Shown piece by piece: positions 16,126-18,626 of a stretch of 18,626 bases of DNA. How positions within the stretch are numbered: the first letter of the stretch is position 1; every line of letters begins with the position of its first letter. A program made the position numbers and the translations under genes. Source of the stretch: CAYXDO01 sp964463485 (lineage in GTDB: Bacteria; Myxococcota; Kuafuiibacteriia; Kuafuiibacteriales; Kuafuiibacteriaceae); assembly GCA_964463485.1 (NCBI GenBank), contig CAYXDO010000198.1, positions 1 to 18,626 of the forward strand, in the 5' to 3' direction. Under the pieces are notes generated by a model. It was not told where the DNA came from and ran no database searches. It saw only the letters and a program-made list of their open reading frames with translations.

Positions 16126-16973
16126 GGCTTGCAGGTTCCGAACCGATTCGGCCCGTAGGTCTCGATGACACACCTTCGAGCGTTCGGGCAAGCGCTGCAG
16201 TCGAGGTCGCCGCGGTACGAGTCGCACGTCGACGGGCAATGGGGTACGGTGCAGATGCCGAACCGATTGGCGGGATAGGTGTCGGTCAAGCACACGCTCT
16301 CGGGGGCGCAGGCAGCGCAGTCCTGGTCCCCACGTGTCGAGTCACAACTCGCCGGGCAAATCGGGATCGAGGCGACGCAGGAGCCGAAACGGGTCGAGGT
16401 CCCATACGGATCTACGAAACACTTCTCGGCGCCGGCGCACCCGGCACAGTCCGAGTCGACTCGTTGAGAATCACACGAAGCCGGACATCCCGACCCCGCG
16501 TCCTCCGAGCTCGTGCGCCCTCCGAAGCCCCGACTGAAGTGCCGAATCGGCGCGGATACCAAGCCGTCCCCGGTGGCCACGCCAGGCAGCGCCGCGTAGC
16601 TCACCCCATCTTCCGACCAAAACAACTGCCCTTCGAGCGCCCACTGACTCACATCGATCGAGACGCTCGCAGAAGCCGCGAACCGAGTGCCCGCGGGCTC
16701 GAAGAGATAGATTGCCGAGTACGCTAAGAACCCGCCCGGGGCACGCTCGTCGGTTCGGGTGATCGCCAACTGGATGGGTTGGTCGAGGGCTCCTGCCGGC
16801 ACCCTCAAAACCACGGGGCCAAGCGCAACCGAGCCCCCAGTCGGTCCGATGATCCGAGCTGCGCGCGTCGGAACCGAGCCCTCAGGCTCGAGCTTTGGTA
16901 GCTCCCGCTCCTCACACGCAGCCAAGACCGCGAGCCCCGCAAAGACCGTCAACTCACCCATCCTCGAACCCAT
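16122..16973 (-). CDS. lipoprotein with ZU5-like domain and three six-cysteine repeats
   Basis: This 283-residue predicted lipoprotein has a hydrophobic stretch and a LAAC lipobox at Cys20. Residues about 38-150 resemble a ZU5-like domain (IIGPTGGSVALG, VVLRVPAGAL, ending RHFSRGF), a module often found next to surface or secreted domains. Three tandem repeats of about 37 residues follow at 163-199, 206-241 and 246-281. Each has the pattern CPxxCDSxR, then DCxxC, a fifth Cys, a Tyr, and an RFGxC end, giving six cysteines per repeat and 18 in all. These are likely three small disulfide-bonded units; I do not recognise the family. ATG 16973 is the first start in frame; ATG 16961 is the alternative. 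The stop overlaps the GTG of the O-antigen-ligase-like gene, so the two are translationally coupled. Confidence 0.84.
   Translation of the reverse strand: MGSRMGELTVFAGLAVLAACEERELPKLEPEGSVPTRAARIIGPTGGSVALGPVVLRVPAGALDQPIQLAITRTDERAPGGFLAYSAIYLFEPAGTRFAASASVSIDVSQWALEGQLFWSEDGVSYAALPGVATGDGLVSAPIRHFSRGFGGRTSSEDAGSGCPASCDSQRVDSDCAGCAGAEKCFVDPYGTSTRFGSCVASIPICPASCDSTRGDQDCAACAPESVCLTDTYPANRFGICTVPHCPSTCDSYRGDLDCSACPNARRCVIETYGPNRFGTCKP
16131..16487 (-). repeat. three tandem six-cysteine protein repeats
   Basis: Three repeats of about 120 bases at the 3' end of the lipoprotein gene share the protein frame CPxxCDS...DCxxC...C...FGxC. The second and third are closest to each other (both with a PANRFG/GPNRFG ending and a CDSxRGD start), which suggests the last duplication was between them. 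Confidence 0.88.
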
Positions 16974-17004
16974 GCTCGTCTAATTCTACGAGCACAGGCT
17001 GTGC
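16973..17004. promoter_or_regulatory. two overlapping inverted repeats at the start of the Cys-rich lipoprotein gene
   Basis: A 7-bp inverted repeat (TGCTCGT, 8-base spacer, ACGAGCA; 16973-16994) overlaps the ATG. A second one, GCACAG-G-CTGTGC, lies at 16992-17004. They could be an operator or an RNA hairpin that masks the start codon. No independent evidence supports either. Confidence 0.22.
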
Positions 17005-17086
17005 CGCGTGCCGACCGTCGGAATTCGACCTCAAGCGATCGTTCTATAACGCAGGGTGGCCGACCTAGGGTGACCGAGCGCATCTG

Positions 17087-17140
17087 CGTGACGATCTCTG
17101 GAACAACACCGGAGATCAGCGTGCCGACGTCGGTTACTCT
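17087..17140 (-). repeat. 54-bp direct repeat, copy B (after TPR lipoprotein gene)
   Basis: This is the second copy of the 18-codon segment of the transglutaminase-like gene (see 13643-13696; 52/54 identical, same orientation). Its edge falls on the stop codon of the TPR lipoprotein gene: the stop TAG uses the first two repeat bases (AG) plus one base of unique sequence, so the repeat junction itself creates the stop. No further similarity to the transglutaminase gene is visible on either side. Confidence 0.95.
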
Positions 17141-18242
17141 ACTTGCCGCTCTTTCGCTTGGCCTTCTTTGTGTCGGCTTTGGCTTTGGCTTTGGCCTCCG
17201 CTTCTGCTTTGGCCTTGGCCTCCGCTTCTGCTTTGGCTTTGGCCTCGGACTCCGCCTTGGCCTCTGACTCCGCTTTGGCCTTCGCCTCCGCCTCGTCCTT
17301 CGCTCGCTTGGCCTCGGCCCGCTCCTCGACGACCTGCTTCCCCGTGGCTTCGATCGCCTCGAGCTCCTTGGTGGTCTCTTCGGATTTCGGTCCTGATTCC
17401 AAAACCCGCCGGGCCTGACCAAGGTGCTCGAGCTTGCCGTCGAGCTCGAAGGCCCGCTCGTAGGATCTCGCGGCCTCGAGGTGCCGACCCAGGCCTGCCT
17501 GGATTTGCGCGGACAGCACCGCCACCCGTGCCGGCGGCGCCACGGTCGCCGAGGCCACGGGGTCGAGGCTGGAGAGGGCGACCAGGGCCTCCTCGAAGTG
17601 ACCCAGCGACTTCTCCTCCAAGGCGAGCCCGAGCCGCGCCCGAGCCTTCTCGTCGTCGGTGAGGGCCCTTCGATCGTCGAGCTCGGCGTGCCCAAAAAGT
17701 CGCACTCTCGAGGTCGAACCGTCGACGTCGGTGAAGAGCGCCACGTACGAAAGCTTGCCCGCGAAATATCCGTCTGGGATCGACTCCGCGCCGATCGCCG
17801 CTCGGACGACCTCGCGCGCAGCTCGGAGCTCCAGCACCGGAAGCACCTCGCTCGGATCGCCCTGGTCGACGGACGCCTCGCCCAAGACTCGGGGCAGAGA
17901 TTCGAGCGTCCGCCAAACTTCCTCCGACCGAACGGCCCGAGCCACCGCCAACCACCCGTCCTCCATCGGGACGTATTCGACATTCGTACCCTCGAGATCG
18001 CCTTCGACGCCGAGCTCGAGGCTCGCGCTGCCTCCGTCCGAGTAGAGACGGAAATCGACCGCTCGCGGTCTCATGAGTTTGGCCAGACCCGCGCGCGCCC
18101 GGCTCGCCGCGGCCGTTCTCGCCAAAGACGACGACATCTTGGAAGCTCCCGCGACGTAGACTGCCTGGGGTGAAGGCTGCAGAGACGAAGCACAGCCGGA
18201 GATCAGGCCCAGGAGCACAAGAGGCGAACGCACGCCGAACAT
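17139..18242 (-). CDS. TPR-containing lipoprotein with long Ala/Lys/Glu-rich C-terminal helix
   Basis: This 367-residue predicted lipoprotein has the signal MFGVRSPLVLLGLISGC, with Cys17 as lipid site. ATG 18242 was chosen over 18278 because AAGGGG lies about 6 bases upstream and the lipoprotein signal then starts correctly. Residues 30-60 (GASKMSSSLARTAAASRARAG) recall LPP20/FlgP-type lipoproteins, but the match is weak. Residues about 195-280 form two or three TPR-like helical pairs (LGLALEEKSLGHFEEALVAL and AARSYERAFELDG). Residues 300-360 are almost only Ala, Lys and Glu with some Ser and Asp, predicted to be one long charged helix. The stop codon sits exactly at the edge of the 54-bp repeat, so the present C-terminus may be the product of a rearrangement. 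The role is unknown; perhaps an envelope scaffold. Confidence 0.87.
   Translation of the reverse strand: MFGVRSPLVLLGLISGCASSLQPSPQAVYVAGASKMSSSLARTAAASRARAGLAKLMRPRAVDFRLYSDGGSASLELGVEGDLEGTNVEYVPMEDGWLAVARAVRSEEVWRTLESLPRVLGEASVDQGDPSEVLPVLELRAAREVVRAAIGAESIPDGYFAGKLSYVALFTDVDGSTSRVRLFGHAELDDRRALTDDEKARARLGLALEEKSLGHFEEALVALSSLDPVASATVAPPARVAVLSAQIQAGLGRHLEAARSYERAFELDGKLEHLGQARRVLESGPKSEETTKELEAIEATGKQVVEERAEAKRAKDEAEAKAKAESEAKAESEAKAKAEAEAKAKAEAEAKAKAKADTKKAKRKSGK
17175..17304 (-). repeat. Ala/Lys/Glu low-complexity tandem repeat in lipoprotein gene
   Basis: Imperfect repeats of about 24 bases encode KAEAEAKA-like octads. Neighbouring units share long identical stretches at DNA level (for example repeated TTGGCCTCCGCTTCTGCTTT), so this tract is young enough to vary in length between strains in steps that keep the frame. 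Confidence 0.85.
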
Positions 18243-18291
18243 GGCCCCCTTGTGCCAGGGAACGATTTTCGTGTCCACCTCGGACGCCTAC

Positions 18292-18450
18292 TCAGGACCC
18301 GTACCATTCGTGAAAAATTCGCGCTTCCTCCATCGGAAATATCGTCGTCGGCGCAACCTCCGCATGATAGCGGCGGAAGACCCGCGTGAAACGTTCGCCG
18401 TCTTCCTCGAACCAAGCGCTGACGAAGCCGCTGGCCTGAATCAGGCGCTC
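18292..18450 (-). pseudogene. C-terminal coding remnant joined to tandem repeat
   Basis: The minus-strand frame ending in TGA at 18292 reads like real protein, for example SAWFEEDGERFTRVFRRY and then FPMEEARIFHEWYGS at the C-terminus. It is open for 100 codons up to a TGA at 18595-18597 inside the tandem repeat, but contains no ATG, GTG or TTG before a plausible N-terminus. About 53 residues lie outside the repeat and the rest is repeat-encoded. It could be the 3' end of a gene whose 5' part lies beyond the window and is joined through the repeat in another frame, or a gene broken by repeat expansion. I do not recognise the family. The lipoprotein gene starts 49 bases after its stop, on the same strand. 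Confidence 0.42.
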
Positions 18451-18626
18451 ATTCGGAGGTCTGACTCGGAGGTCCGATTCAGAGGTCCGATTCGGAGGTC
18501 TGATTCGGAGTCTGATTCGGAGGTCCGATTCAGAAGTCCGATTCGGAGGTCCGATTCGGAGGTCCGATTCAGAGGTCCGATTCAGAGGTCCGATTCAGAG
18601 GTCCGATTCAGAGGTCCGATTCAGAG
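18451..18626 (+). repeat. 13-bp tandem repeat (minisatellite), running off the right edge
   Basis: Thirteen units plus a partial one match the consensus ATTC(A/G)GAGGTCCG. Variant units lie on the left (18451-18553: CTG endings, one ACTC, one AAGT), and a nearly uniform block of ATTCAGAGGTCCG lies on the right (18567 onward). Unit 5 (18503-18514) is 12 bases long. The array continues past the window, so its full size is unknown. The period is not a multiple of three. There are no spacers, so it is not a CRISPR array. Confidence 0.97.

Noticed and set aside
16949..17983. 344-codon minus-strand frame that reads through copy B of the 54-bp repeat in the same frame as the transglutaminase gene
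   Set aside because: Its N-terminal 270 residues are Arg/Ser/Pro shadow of the TPR lipoprotein. Only the 18 codons of the repeat look protein-like, which supports a fragment, not a gene.
18240..18262. sigma-54 promoter (TGGCAC element) before the TPR lipoprotein gene
   Set aside because: The TGGCAC lacks a GC dinucleotide at the required 10-base spacing and lies on top of the ribosome binding site.
18203..18415. 70-codon minus-strand frame upstream of the TPR lipoprotein
   Set aside because: It overlaps the lipoprotein start in another frame and is Arg/Ser-rich. The other frame, ending at 18292, is far more protein-like.
18451..18626. CRISPR array
   Set aside because: The units are 13 bp, directly adjacent and without spacers, and no cas genes are present; this is a tandem repeat.

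Overview
The window looks like a chromosomal segment of a high-GC deltaproteobacterial-type predator or social bacterium, most likely phylum Myxococcota. The pointers are strongly G/C-biased third codon positions, a Ser/Thr kinase with an N-terminal CPxC...CPxDG zinc-ribbon and an AgmX/TonB-like C-terminal domain, an FHA-type sigma-54 activator, a Kelch lipoprotein with an Asp/Ala/Pro/Gly-rich stalk, and several Cys-rich lipoproteins. No 16S rRNA, tRNA, IS element or CRISPR array was seen.

Left part, plus strand (284-6572). A membrane-anchored SPFH/band-7 protein is followed 3 bases later by an SH3-like protein of unknown role (a two-gene operon). A 196-base gap leads to a 1144-residue lipoprotein with about twelve Kelch-type repeats, an Asp/Ala-rich stalk and a tail with 10 cysteines in 33 residues. 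It converges on the next block.

Middle part, minus strand (13912 down to 6606). Four genes read in this order: a large exported protein with a transglutaminase-like core and TPR tail; a transmembrane Ser/Thr kinase; an FHA/AAA+/Fis sigma-54-dependent activator; and a TolB/CsgG-like double-domain protein with a PEGA domain. The first three are joined by two ATGA overlaps, and the fourth follows after 64 bases. This is the most system-like unit in the window. I infer an envelope-sensing phospho-relay: exported sensor or processor, then kinase, then phosphothreonine-reading FHA activator, then sigma-54 promoters.

Right part, minus strand (18626 down to 13913). It starts with a 13-bp tandem repeat running off the window edge, which is fused to the 3' end of a coding frame. 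Next are a TPR lipoprotein with an Ala/Lys/Glu tail, a Cys-rich triple-repeat lipoprotein overlapping (GTGA) an O-antigen-ligase-like membrane protein, and a small two-cluster ferredoxin frame that lacks a normal start codon and has one cluster cysteine replaced by Arg.

The most unexpected non-gene signal is a 54-bp direct repeat (52/54 identical). One copy is exactly 18 in-frame codons of the transglutaminase gene. The other sits across the stop codon of the TPR lipoprotein gene 3.4 kb away. It suggests a recent partial duplication or recombination scar. Everything here is read by eye from the sequence; family assignments come from motif recognition, not database search.
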